Positions 47,901 to 59,504 of a stretch of DNA of 64,000 nt are shown piece after piece. The stretch is taken from positions 64,961,399 through 65,025,398 of the forward strand of contig NC_079505.1 of NCBI RefSeq assembly GCF_030052815.1. The letters are read 5' to 3'. The DNA comes from Hevea brasiliensis (lineage: Eukaryota; Streptophyta; Magnoliopsida; Malpighiales; Euphorbiaceae). Both the position numbers and the translations under genes were made by a program. Numbering within the stretch: position 1 is the first letter of the stretch; the number at the start of each line of letters is the position of its first letter. The notes below the pieces were generated by a model. The model worked only from the letters and a program-made list of their open reading frames with translations, searched no databases and was not told the DNA's origin.

Positions 47901-48779
47901 TTTCTCCGATTTTATTAGACAGTTAGGTCAGGAGTCAGCTCTAGGGGTGAATTGACCAAATTGCCCCTCGCTGGTTCAATCCGGTTTGCCAGCAATTCAA
48001 TATTTCTTCAGGATCCCTGACTTAATTATTTGACCTACTTAACAATTTTTTTCTGTGATTTTTTCTTTTCCACTGTGTTCACAATGGTCCTAAGGACCGC
48101 AGCTGTGACACCCCTTACCCGTGTAACATATCTTACAGATAATTTCAAAATACATTACATAAGTCTCAATTACACAAGAGAAAATAAAAGTTGGTTACAA
48201 AATACCAAAATGAAACCTAGTGTCCTACCAATGCACTGAAGATGGTGAGGTGACACGGACACTATGTAGAGCTGCAGGAGGTCTCACCTAGTTTGTGGTC
48301 TACTGGGCTCTCGGTCAGTATCTCCAGAACCTACGCGTGACAAAAGCAACGCGCTAAGCAATAATGCTTAGTGGTGCCAATAATAAAATAAAAAGAAATA
48401 ATAGGAAGTAAATATGCAGTGCATGTTTTGATGTCTTATGCAGACAAATTTTTTTTTTATCATTATTGGTAATCTTATTTATTATGTACTAGTTCTATTC
48501 ATTATTTCATTAAATTTGTTCACTTTCATTTTTTGGTGCCCAAGTAACCTATACTGGATGACTGGACTGGATAAATGGGTAAACTGGCACTAGGTATCTA
48601 GTACCTCGGGCCGTCACACCATCGGTCACATATGCATCTCCCGGCAGGCAATGTAATGCCTAATAAGCTGTAATAACAATAGGCAAAAGGCCAAATATCA
48701 ACACAATGTCAGAATGGCTAAAAGCCATGAAATCACAGAATGGCATAATGCCATGTGCAGTACTGCTAACTGAACCCTA

Positions 48780-48791
48780 TTGGCATGCCAA
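48780..48791. repeat. 12-bp palindrome TTGGCATGCCAA (SOLO-5)
   Basis: Perfect palindrome, preceded by ATGGCTAAAAGCCAT and ATGGCATAATGCCAT hairpins at 48714-48755. Confidence 0.7.
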
Positions 48792-50667
48792 GCTATCCAA
48801 ACCAATCTTGTTAGATATACTAGGGCATTTCACACTTTTAAGTTTCACAATTTTTGGAATTTAAGTTTTAGTGTTACTATTCCATTCATTGGTCAACAAA
48901 AATGTTGACTTTTGCATAGGCAATAGGTACATTGGTTTTAATATCATCAACATACCACATTTTGCATTCAAAATTTGTTGGTATTGGTTGCCAATACCAT
49001 TTCTAAGCTTAATGTTAGTTGGGCAGAATTTTCAGTTTTCATATCTTATTTTTACTATTCCATTAGACATTTTTGCAGTGGGAATTTGGTAAAATGATCA
49101 ACATGAAAGTTGTTTCTTATTTTGTCAAGTTGAATTTCCTTTTTTGAATTACTCCATTTGGAGTTTTGTAGCTCAAGTTATGGTCCAAAAACCACAATTG
49201 GTTGGATTGGAATTTTTCTGGACTGACCATATCTACAGTGCAGTGAACAGTGACTGCAACTCACTTTTTGGATAGGTTCTGGTCATAATTTGGGTTAGGT
49301 TTCTTCATGAAAGTTGTTGGTCTATATCTCAGCTTATTATTGGTAAAATTTCAGGTCAATTGGACCATTCTACAATGAGTTATGGCCAAATGACCAAACA
49401 CTGTTCATTTAGTCATTCTGCAGAAATAGACTGCAGGTCACCCAGATTGGGGCAAGCTTTTGGTCCACTTGGTTTGGTCTTATGGGCATGGTTTCTTCAC
49501 CAAAGTTGTGCCATTATGTGTCTAGTTTCATGTCCAATTGGCCTTACACCAATTGAACCTCTACAATTCAAGTTATGGCTGCCCAAACCTGCTGGACTCA
49601 TGTCCAATTCTGCATGTCACCTAGGGCAGCCACACTAAACCTAAATCCCATCACTAAACACACTTCATTTCTTGTTTACCAATAACTAAATGGTCACTAA
49701 TTGACTATTAAAATGTTCCTACACCATTATAGGATTAAAACCTTAATTTGGTCAAAACCCTAAATTCTCAATTCCTCTATTCTTCCATTAACTTATAATA
49801 TAAGGTGCTAAATGTTAATTTCATATCAAAGGACAGCTTTTATACTCTTTTAATCTAAAAAAAATCATCAAAACTCTCATAAGTTCATGGCTGCCAAAAA
49901 TGGTAAAAATTCATCATGTAACTTTTGTTTAATTTCACTTAATTTTTACACTTAATTCCTACTCCACATATGATATACATAAAATTCCTAGAAGGAATTG
50001 GTACTAACCTCACTTGTGACCTAACTTGGACTTGCCCAACTTCAAAATTTCCTCAAATTTCTGCTGCCTTATGCTTCCTCAAGGTTTAGGGATAATTTTT
50101 TGTGAAGGAAGTTTAGGGTTTTAGGGTGGAGAGCTTAGGGAAAATCAAGCTTGAACAAGAGCTTTCATGGAGTTTTTTTTCTCCTCTCTCTCTCTCTTAA
50201 CGTTTCTGCAGCCCAAAGATTGAAGATGGCTGTCCACTTTTTCAATTTTTATCTCCTTTTATTCATGTTTAAGTAGTTTATAATGATGTGTCAAAATTTA
50301 GTTGGGTGAAAATATTTTAATTGCATCATGCTCATGTCATAAATATGACTTTTATTTCATTTTCTTTTCTTTTCTTTTCCACTCATTTTCAATTAAATTT
50401 TTAGCAATATTTATTCATATTTTAGATCATAATAATTATTTACTTAACTGGACAAGTCGGCCAAAAATCATCTCTGAAGACGAAATGATCAAAATGCCCT
50501 CCGTTTGGCTTAACGGGTCAAAATTGTCTGTACCGATTGAAAATTTTTTCTAAGCATTTTCTTGGCATTCTAATGCCATAGAAACCTCAATGACTCTTCT
50601 CTGGAGTCCCAAAAATTATTTTATGAATTTCCCCCTAGGTCTAGGTCTCCTAGTTGCGAGAATCGCA

Positions 50668-50714
50668 ACTTCCCACTGGGTTACCCATCGCTAGGGCACC
50701 AGCTCGTTCAACTT
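50668..50714 (-). promoter_or_regulatory. 5S rRNA-like block in SOLO-5
   Basis: The sense strand has AAGTTGAACGAGC, AGCGATGGGTAACCC and GTGGGAAGT in 5S order, about 170 bp from the LTR start. Confidence 0.58.
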
Positions 50715-50936
50715 AGTTGTATTTTATTTCTAAAATTTTTCCTAAATTTTTCTTATTAATATTTGAGTTAATTATGGTTCCTCACTTTAGTTTAAATATT
50801 TTTCCGGATGTTCTAGCTGTCCGGACCGACACTGGTCACCGAAACAGTAGAATGTACGGAGTTGCTACAGGGAGGGTGTTATAGCAGCGTCACATTTTAC
50901 AGTTCAAAATTTGAGTTTAGAATGACCTCGCAGTCA

Positions 50937-50983
50937 TGCCCGAGAAGTACACCCATGCTGTGACTCCCGGCTCATTTAACTTC
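50937..50983 (-). promoter_or_regulatory. 5S rRNA-like block in 3' LTR of F
   Basis: The sense strand has GAAGTTAAATGAGC, GGGAGT, ATGGGTGTACTTCTCGGG in 5S order, more decayed than the copy at 59282, about 170 bp from the LTR start. Confidence 0.5.
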
Positions 50984-51153
50984 TTGTGTTCTGTTTTTCT
51001 TATTTATACTTAACTATTTGGCAATTACTAATTATTTGTGTTCAGGGCTTATCTAGGTGTCTTAGATGTGGTTCTAATCCTCTTACTTATTCGGACCAAC
51101 ACCGGTCACCGGAATAGTGAAATGTACTAGGCTTTGCAAATAGGGGTGTTACA

Positions 51154-51174
51154 ATTCTCCCTCCCCCCCCCCCC
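51154..51174 (-). other. Polypurine tract of element F
   Basis: The plus strand has 12 consecutive C (51163-51174) followed by 14 A (51175-51188), abutting the LTR. The sense strand is a G-rich purine tract. Confidence 0.75.
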
Positions 51175-51240
51175 AAAAAAAAAAAAAATAAATTTCGTTT
51201 TGAAATTTTACCTGGTATCAATCTTTGAACAGCTACGGGT

Positions 51241-54200
51241 GCTGTCTCCTCATGTCCTCCTCTCGTTCTCAAGTAGCCTCCAGGCCTGAATGATGGTTCC
51301 ACATCACTTTCACTAACGGTATTTGCTTGTTCCGTAGCTACTTCACCTCATAAGCCAGAATCTCTATGGGTTCTTCCTCATATGTGAGGTCTGGATTCAT
51401 TTCAATTTCCTCCACTGGTAGTATATGAGATGGGTCAGATCTATATCTCCTCAACATCGATACATGGAAGACATTATGTATCTTTTTCAACTCTGAAGGT
51501 AGTGCCAAACGATATGCCAAAGGAACCACTCTCTCCAGAACCTCATATGGCCCAATGAAATGAGGACTCAGTTTCCCCTTTCTGCCGAGTCTCATAATTT
51601 TCTTCAAAGGGGAAACCTTGAGGAATACTTTCTCACCCACTGCATACTCAATATCTCTTCTTTCATATCAATATAGGACTTCTGACTGTCTAATGCAACT
51701 TTGAGTTGATTTCTAACCCATCTGAATTTCTCTTCAGTTTGCTGAACAATTTCTGGCCCAATCAACTTTTTTTCACCTACTTCATCCCAACACAAAGGAG
51801 TTCTACACTTCTTGCTATACAAAGCTTTATATGGAGGCATCCCAATGCTTAATTGGTAGCTATTGTTGTAAGCAAACTCAATCAAAGGAAAGTGTGTGTC
51901 CCAACTGCCTTCAAACTCAATCACACAAGCCCGTAGCATGTCCTCCAATATCTGTATTACTCTCTCAAATTAGCCATCTGTCTGTGGGTGGAATGTCGTG
52001 CTAAAGTTCAATCTAGTTCCTAAGGCTCTGTGAAGACTACCCCAGAATCTAGAAGTGAACCTAGGATCTCTGTCTGATACGATGGATACTGACACTCCAT
52101 GCAGTCTCTCAATCTCATCTATATATAACTTGGCCAATCTTTCTAAACTGTAGTCCACCCGGACTGGCAGAAAATGTGCAGACTTGGTTAGTCTGTCAAT
52201 AATAACCCATACTGCATCATGACTCTTCTATGTCCGCGGAAGTCCCATCACAAAATCCATAGTTATTCTCTCCCATTTCCATTCCGGTACTGGTAGTGGA
52301 TGTAACAAACCAGCTGGTACTTGATGCTCTGCCTTTACTTGTTGATAAGTTAGGCATTTAGAAACAAATTCTACCACATCTCTTTTCATACCCATCCACC
52401 AGTAGTGCTCTTTCAGCCCTCTATACATTTTTATACCACCAGGGTGCATAGCAAAAGGAGATTCATGTGCTTCCTTCAAAATGATCTGTCTCAAGTCAAC
52501 ATCATTAGGAACACACATTCTGCCCTGGTGTAGTAATAGACCGTCATCTCTCACTAAGAATTCTGGTTTCTTTCCCTGTCTGACTTTTTCTAAAAGCTCT
52601 GATATTTCTAATCATTCTGAGCAGTCATTCTGATCTGATCAATCAACACTGGCTGTACATGCCATGCAACTGTTGTCTGCCCCTCATCATTAATCTCTAA
52701 GCTGGCATGCAATACTCTCAATTCATGCAACATAGACAAAGGAGAAACCCGTAGACTTGCCATAGTCTTGTGACTTAAGGCATCAGCCACCACATTAGCT
52801 TTCCCTGGCTGATAGTCTATCATATAATTATAGTCTTTTATCAACTCTAACCATCTCCTTTGTCTCAAATTCAACTCCTTCTGAGTGCCCAGATACTTTA
52901 AACTCTTATGATCTGTATAGATGTAGCACTTCTCCCCATACAAATAATGTCTCCAGATCTTAAAAGCAAACACAATAACTGCAAGCTCCAAGTCATGTGT
53001 CGGATAGTTCCTCTCATGCAGTTTCAGCTGGCGTGATGCATATGCAATGACATTCCAATCTTGCATCAGTACACAACCTAACCCATTATGAGAAGCATCA
53101 CTATATACTGTGTATTCTTTACTCGGGGTAGGTAAAGTCAAGACTGGAGCCTCAGTCAAACACCTCTTCAATTCATCAAAACTCTGTTGGCATTTATCTG
53201 TTCACTGAAATTTCACATCTTTCCTAAGCAGCTTGGTCAGTGGAGATGCCAACATGGAGAACCCTTTCACAAAACGGCAGTAGTATACAGCTAACCTCAG
53301 GAAACTGCGAATCTCTGTTATATTTCTAGGTGGCTTCCAATTAAAGACAGCTTCTCTTTTGCTGGGATCTACCTTAATACCTTCTGCTGATACTATATGC
53401 CCCAAAAAGGATATCTCCTTCAGCCGAAATTCACATTTTGATAGTTTTTCATATAGTTGTTTCTCTCTCAAAGTCTGCAGTACAATGCGCAGGTGTCTAT
53501 CATGCTCCTTTGCACTCCTCAAATAAACCAATATATCATCTATGAATACCACAACAAACTGGTAGAGGTATGGTCTAAAGATAGTGTTCATCAGATCCAT
53601 AAAAGCAGCCGGAGCATTAGTTAACTCGAATGGTATGACCAAGAACTCATAATGGTCATAGCAGGTTCTAAAGGCGATTTTAGGAATACTCTACTCTTGT
53701 ACTTTCAACTGATAATACCCTGATCTCAGGTCAATTTTGGAGAACACAACTGCACCCCTCAACTGATCGAACAAGTCATCAATGTGGGGCAATGGGTATC
53801 TATTCTTTATTGTCACCTTATTCAACTGCCGGTAGTCAATACATAAACAGAGAGTGCCATCCTTCTTCTTAACAAACAACACTGGAGCTCCCCAAGGTGA
53901 GACACTAGAGCGGATAAAGCCCTTGTCAAGTAGCTCTTGCAATTGCACTTTCAATTCTTTCAATTCTACTGGTGCCATTCTATATGGCGTTATGGAGATT
54001 GGGTCCACACCAGGCATAACATCAATCTTAAACTGCACTTCTCTTTCTGGATGTAATCCTGGCAATTCATCAGGAAACACATTCGGAAAATCACAAATAG
54101 TAAGGATGTCCCTCAGTGCTGGACTCCCCACTTGGGTGTCTATCACATGTGCCAAGTATGCTTCACACCCCTTTCTAATCATCCTTCTGGCTAGTGCAAC

Positions 54201-54632
54201 CGAAATGATGTTTGATGGCAGTAACTACCTCTCCCTATGTATTACCACATCACTGTACAGAGGGAGATCAAAAGTGATTGTCTTCAGTCTACAGTCAATC
54301 ATGGCGTGATGTCTGGCTAACCAATCCATGCCCAAGATGATATCATAATCTCTGAAGGGCATTTCAATCAAATCTGATAGAAAAGTGTGTCCTTGGATCA
54401 CCAAAGGACAATCTCTATAGATTCTATTAACCTGGACCTCTTGTCCTAACGGACTAGTTACTAGCACTTCAAAATCCATTTTGGCACACGAAACCGCAAG
54501 TGAACTGACTATGCTAGCACTAACATATGAGTGGGTTGAACCCGGATCAAAGAGTACAAATACATCTTGATCAGAGATAGAGAATGTACTGGCTATCACA
54601 TCGGAAGTCTTAGCCTCTTTTCGCTGTCTCAT
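51241..54632 (-). pseudogene. pol of element F: protease, RT, RNase H, integrase, chromodomain
   Basis: Reads leftwards. Protease (54632-54225): FVLFDPGSTHSYV active-site region, ending in YDIILGMDWL. Reverse transcriptase (54182-53202): [25 protein letters not shown] and the FIDD box at 53546-53535. RNase H (53171-52608): YSDAS, DLEL, YTDHKSL, ADAL. Integrase zinc site (52554-52228) has [12 protein letters not shown], but the fourth ligand is changed (KCLTYQQ where B has KCLTCQQ). The integrase core (52158-51604) has RDPRFTSRFWG and LEDML. The chromodomain-type end (51640-51241) has TYEEEPIEILAYEV. Stops at 53691-53693 (Gln in B), 53202-53204 (Trp in B) and 51970-51972, plus frameshifts, make it inactive. 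Confidence 0.93.
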
Positions 54633-54819
54633 AGTGTAGACTCTGGCTGAAGCACTCCCTTGTGCTGACTGGCTAACATTACCCTGACTGCCAGAAGCAT
54701 TGCCTCTACCTCTGCCTCTTCCTCTGCTAACCGGTTGTGAACCTCTGGTAGCAGGACTCTGAATGGATCCTTCTGCAGTAGTAGGAGCTGGACCAAATCT
54801 AGGGGCACTGGTGCAGTCC

Positions 54820-55873
54820 TTAGCAAGATGGCCCTTGCCTCCACAATTAAAGCAAGCTCCTACTGCCTAATACATTCTCCCCCATGAATCTTGCCGCATG
54901 TCGCACAGGGGTGGGGAGGATGTGAACCCCTGGTCGACTGCTGACCAGATCTAGGGGGTCTCTGTCCAGAGAATCTGCCCATTCCAAACCTTCCACCTCT
55001 ACCTCTGCTTAGTCCCCCAAATTTCTTCTTCTTTCTAGATGTACCACTGGGACCTTGCTCTACTAACTTTTCCCCTTTTATCTTTATCTGATTTTTCAGT
55101 CTTCTTAGCTTTCTCTTTCACTGGTGTCGCTTCTAATTCAATTCTTTCTAACTCAAGTGCCTGAGAGATGAGCTCAAAGAAGTTACTGTGTCTGAATCCC
55201 ACTACTTGCATCCTCAAACTGGGCTTCAAATAGGTCTCAAATCTCTCGCACCTTTCTTTACTGGTAGATAGGAGACTCCCAGCATAGTGGCTTAAGCGGG
55301 AGAACTCCCTCTCATACTCTGCCACTGATCTATTGCCTTGCTTCAGACTCAGAAATTCTTATAGTTTCTGATCCACATATGCATCTGGGACATATTTCTG
55401 TCTGAACTCTTTGATGAAGTCGTCCCAGGTCAATACTGGCGGTTCAGCCAAGCTATCGGGGATGGTCTTCCACCAGTCATATGCATCCCCTTGTAACAAA
55501 GATACCGAATACTCAAACTTTAGTTTATCCAGGCAGTGCAGTTTCTTGAATACTCTTTCCATTCTCTCTAACCACTGCTCTGCCTCTAAAGGGTCTACTG
55601 TACCCTTAAATTCTATCGCCCATACTTCAATAGCTTGTCATACTGTCTAGCTGGAGGCTGTAGTTGTACCACAGGTGTCTGAAGTAGAGCTTGAGTAGGC
55701 ATGCTTCCAGCCATTTATTGAAACATTGCCGCCATCTGTTGTTCGAATTGTGCAGGAAACTGCGGCATTTGTGGGGCTGGTGCCATCGACCCACTGATAT
55801 TTTGGAGAGCTGAGGCTTCCCCTTGGGCCTCAACCTTTACAGACTGCTCAACAGAGCGATCCCCTTCTTCCAT
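54820..55873 (-). pseudogene. gag of element F
   Basis: ATG at 55871-55873, 169 bp inside the primer site, reading MEEGDRSVEQSVKVEAQGEA and then FEQQMAAMFQ. The capsid region is split: 55562-55359 has KLKFEYSVSLLQGDAYDWW and FIKEFRQKYVP; 55325-55035 has MAEYEREFSRLSHYA and LELERIELEA, followed by a Lys-rich segment. Near 54860-54820 lies the zinc knuckle CFNCGGKGHLAKDC (C-x2-C-x4-H-x4-C), preceded by the CATCG-x3-HGGEC-like motif also seen in element A. Several frameshifts and stops. Function in intact relatives: shell formation and RNA packaging. Confidence 0.88.
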
Positions 55874-56041
55874 TTCAAAATGGAGTTGAGATATCTCCTG
55901 AACAAATAACACAAGGAGATTCCCTCTGTTAGTTCATTTTTATGATGTAATGCACTGTATATAACAAATAAGGACATTTAGCAGTTGTACTTATCAAAGA
56001 AAAGACACAAATTCACAAGTTAAAACATACTTTAAAAATTC

Positions 56042-56053
56042 GCTCTGATACCA
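56042..56053 (-). other. Primer binding site of element F (initiator tRNA-Met)
   Basis: The plus strand GCTCTGATACCA lies 8 bp from the LTR start, the same spacing (CTAAAACA) as in element A. Confidence 0.92.
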
Positions 56054-56061
56054 CTAAAACA

Positions 56062-59000
56062 TGTCACACCTTACCCCTCTATAAGGCATAACATGATCCC
56101 GTCGAATACCTAATGAACTACCAAACTTCACCTACCGATAACTCATTAAGTACCCTACAAGGGATTTTAAAACAATTTTCTTACTTTTTGGAAGTGGTGA
56201 GCATTTTCTAATAGGTATTAAAAACATTTAATTGGAGTTTGAAAACTAGTTAGAATTTTTGTTCATTTTTATTTGTCCGCAAATTTTGAAAAAATTTCGG
56301 CAGAGTGCCGTCTGTATTTTAAGAAAACAGTTCTTAAAAAACCTGTAAAAACACTTTCAATGATTCTTTTTCGTCAAACTCACTACTACCTCAACACAAT
56401 TCAACATCATTTCTCAATTCAATTGTCATAAAAAATAGTACTCAATAATTCCATTCATATTTCATTATAGTAAATTCACTTTACATTAATCAACCGAACT
56501 TTACATTTACAAATCCAAAATACTATTATTACAAACTCTATACAACTGCTTATGACTAGTTATTATATGTACATACATTTACATACATCAAAATAAATAT
56601 TACAAACAGGGTATAAAATATACCCAATAGAACTTCAGGAAAGGTGGCTTCAAGATCCTCAACAGCTCACTCTGCTGCTCCTCTAGTCTCTATATCTGCG
56701 ACAGCAATAACAGCCGTCGCTGAGTATTATGACTCAGTGGTGCACAACATACTAAAATAACATTTATGCATAATTCAAATCACATTTATTCAAATATTGA
56801 ACTGAATATGAAAAACAGATACAAAACATGATTTATAAAATTTTAGTCCAAACAATTTCATTTAGGAAGTCTCAAAACAATTTCATAAAACACGCAGTTA
56901 TATCATGCCATTCGAAACATATTCATCTCAATAGCCAGAGGCTTATGAGAAATCACAAGGCTAGCTAGCTCAAACTATGGGTACCCATTCAATTTCTTCC
57001 TCTACTAGCACACACCTCAACACTTCAGCCAGAGAGGGAATCAAAATTTGAAACTATTTCTTCCCACTAGTCATGCTAGTGAGGTATTCAAATATATGGT
57101 CATGACACTGTGGTTTCAAAACTGTCTTAGCAATTTACTAAATATTTATTGCCATTTCAAACACATACAAGTAAACTTTCAATAATTTAAGTCAAAAGCA
57201 TAATAACCATTTCAATACAATTGAGTCACAATTTAATATCTCAATTCATTCAAAACAATTTACAGAAGAAAACTTATAGAAATTCTATGTTGTGCACAAA
57301 CCTTATATGAGTCACCTCTTAGCCTTGACTCGATGCTTCGGGTTCTTTTTCGGTATTCTTTTGGACTGAAACACACACAATTTCACAGTGTTTCAGTATC
57401 ATATTTTATCATAAATCCAAAAATAATTTCAAATCTATTTATATCTAACTTTAATATGCTTAACTTGACGTTCTTTAAAATTTGTATTTTGGGGTTACTA
57501 TTCACAATACTATTCAAGTCAGTTTGTTAACTTTCTAATGTTTAATAGGTATGAGAATTCTAATTTCACCCACATACTACATTTTGGTTACATAATTTGT
57601 TGGTTTTGGTTATTTTCTCAAACTTCAAGTCTCTTAGGGACAAATTTCAAATTTTCAGTTTTGGTGTTCAGTTTTGCACTATTCCATTGGTCATATTGCT
57701 GTGGAAATTTAACTAAGTTTTCCTCATAGAAGTTATTCTTTGTTGTCTTAAATTTATTTCCCTTTTTGAATCACTCCATTTGGAGTTTTGTAGCCCTAGT
57801 TATGGCCATTGAACATGGCTGGCCGGATTTGGTGTTACCCAGAATTCTGGGCAAATTCTGGATTTTGGTAATTTTTTTGTGGTTGATTACAGGTGGATTT
57901 TCAAACAGGTTATGGTCAAAATTTAGGTTTTTTTTCTTCATGAAAGTTGTAGGACTATGTCTCAAATTTCTACTGGTAAAAATTCAGGTCATTTGGACCT
58001 TCCTAGACCAAGTTATGGTCATTTACGTAACTACTGTTCATTTGGTCATTTTTGTACAGGTCAGTTTGCCAATTCCGGATTTGGCCTAATTGTTCACTAA
58101 GTTATGGTCACTTTCTGGGTATGATTCCTAAATGAAAAATATGACATTTTGTGTCTAGTTTCATTCCCAATTGGCCTCACACCAATTGGATTGGTAAATT
58201 TTCAGTTTTGGTCCCTAAAAAGGACCTAGGTCAAGCTGCCTGTAGATTGACCCTCACCAATCCGAATTTAAACTTATTTCCAACAATTCATTCACACCAA
58301 AAATGGTCACAATTGACCATTTCTCAACTCAAATAAGGTTAATAACGTCATTTGGCCAATTCTCAAACTTTTCTTCAATTTTTCACATGTTCAAAACCCT
58401 AGCTACACATAAAGTTTAACCTAATGCAATTTAAAGTATGTATTCATGTTCTATACACCTAATTCACCTCAAATAACCATTCAAAACCATCAAACTCATT
58501 CATATCAAACCCTAACCCTAGCTGGATGAATTTCTGTTTGGTCCCTCAACAATTATTTTTTGTTTGGATTTAAGTTAAAATCTAAGTTAACTAAACTAAA
58601 ACATAATCATTTAACTACAAATTTTCAAGTTTAGATTACTAACCTTCTGTGAAGCTTTTCTATCCTTTTAATTCTTCAAATTTTCTTCTCTTTCTTGTGC
58701 CCAATCTCTTGTCCAAGCTTGATTATCAAAGTTTTGTTGAGAGAGCTATGAATTTTAGGGTGAGAATTTAAGGTTTGTAAGAGCTTTTAGGTTCATCAAT
58801 GGTGGAAAGAAAATAAATAAAAGGGAGAGAGGAAAGTGATAGGAAACAATAGAGAAGATAACTTTTAAATTTTGTTTTTATCCTTTGTTTGACTTAGTAA
58901 AATAAATAAATTAAATGGTAATTTATTTATGAGGTCATGCTCATGTCATTGGGTGATGTCATTAATCTAATTTTCTTTTCTTTTCTTTTTCCTCACTTTT

Positions 59001-59499
59001 TGAATTTAATTCTACATTTAAAAATTTTCTTTTCTGTGATTTTATTAGACAGTTAGGTCAGGAGTCAGCTCTAGGGGTGAATTAACTAAATTGCCCCTCG
59101 CTGGTTCAATCCGGTTTGTAAGTAATTTAATATTTCTTTCGGATCCCTGACTTAATTATTTGACCTGCTTAACAATTCTTTTCTGTGATTTTTTCTTTTC
59201 CACTGTGTTCACAATGGTCCTAAGGACCGCAACGTTATATTTTACGGTTCGAAATATGAGTTTAGACTGACTTCGCAGTCATTCCCGAGATGGTCACCCA
59301 TCGCTGTGACTCCTGGCTCATTTAATTTCTTATGTTCTGTTTTTCTTATTTATACTTAACTATTTGGCAATTACTAATTATTTGTGTTCAGGGCTTATCT
59401 AGGTGTCTTAGATGTGGTTCTAATCCTCTTACTTGTCCGGACCGACACCGGTCACCGGAACAATGAAATGTACCAGGCTATGCAAATAGGGGTGTTACA
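56062..59499 (-). repeat. 5' LTR of element F (group I)
   Basis: 3,438 bp, uninterrupted. It contains a 5S-like block (59282), an ACCGGTCACCGG box near 59447, a TGATGTCAT motif beside a TTTTC-repeat tract near 58950-58990, and a CATTTACG-to-TTCATTTGG version of the hairpin near 58018. Confidence 0.95.
59282..59329 (-). promoter_or_regulatory. 5S rRNA-like block in 5' LTR of F
   Basis: The sense strand has ATTAAATGAGC, GGAGT, AGCGATGGGTGACCAT and CGGGAAT, collinear with 5S rRNA, about 172 bp from the LTR start. Confidence 0.6.
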
Positions 59500-59504
59500 A
59501 AGAA

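Larger units (their letters stand above)
48104..50883 (-). repeat. SOLO-5: solo LTR, group II, inside F's left LTR
   Basis: 2,780 bp, starting TGTGACACCCCTTACCCG and ending GGGTGTTATA on the plus strand (terminal CA decayed to TA). Flanked by the duplication GCAGC (48099-48103, 50884-50888). It is the shortest complete group II LTR here and the innermost level of the nest. Confidence 0.9.
44919..51153 (-). repeat. 3' LTR of element F (group I), interrupted by SOLO-5
   Basis: LTR parts 44919-48103 and 50889-51153, about 3.45 kb. On the plus strand it starts TGTCACACCTTACCCC and ends GGGGTGTTACA. The partner is 56062-59499. Confidence 0.93.
44919..59499 (-). mobile_element. Element F: full-length but mutated Ty3/gypsy chromovirus
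   Basis: Inserted in E's gag with the duplication AAGAA (44914-44918, 59500-59504). It has both LTRs, primer site, gag, protease, reverse transcriptase, RNase H, integrase, chromodomain and purine tract in normal order. The left LTR is split by SOLO-5. Without SOLO-5 it would be about 11.8 kb. The LTR copies differ only slightly over long stretches (for example 46396-46587 and 57538-57729 encode the same peptide), so it is younger than E. Stops and frameshifts make it non-autonomous now. Likely Tekay/Del-like. Confidence 0.95.

Noticed and set aside
53854..54309. 151-codon plus-strand ORF
   Set aside because: Antisense shadow of the protease/reverse transcriptase region of element F; the equivalent antisense frame is short in element B.
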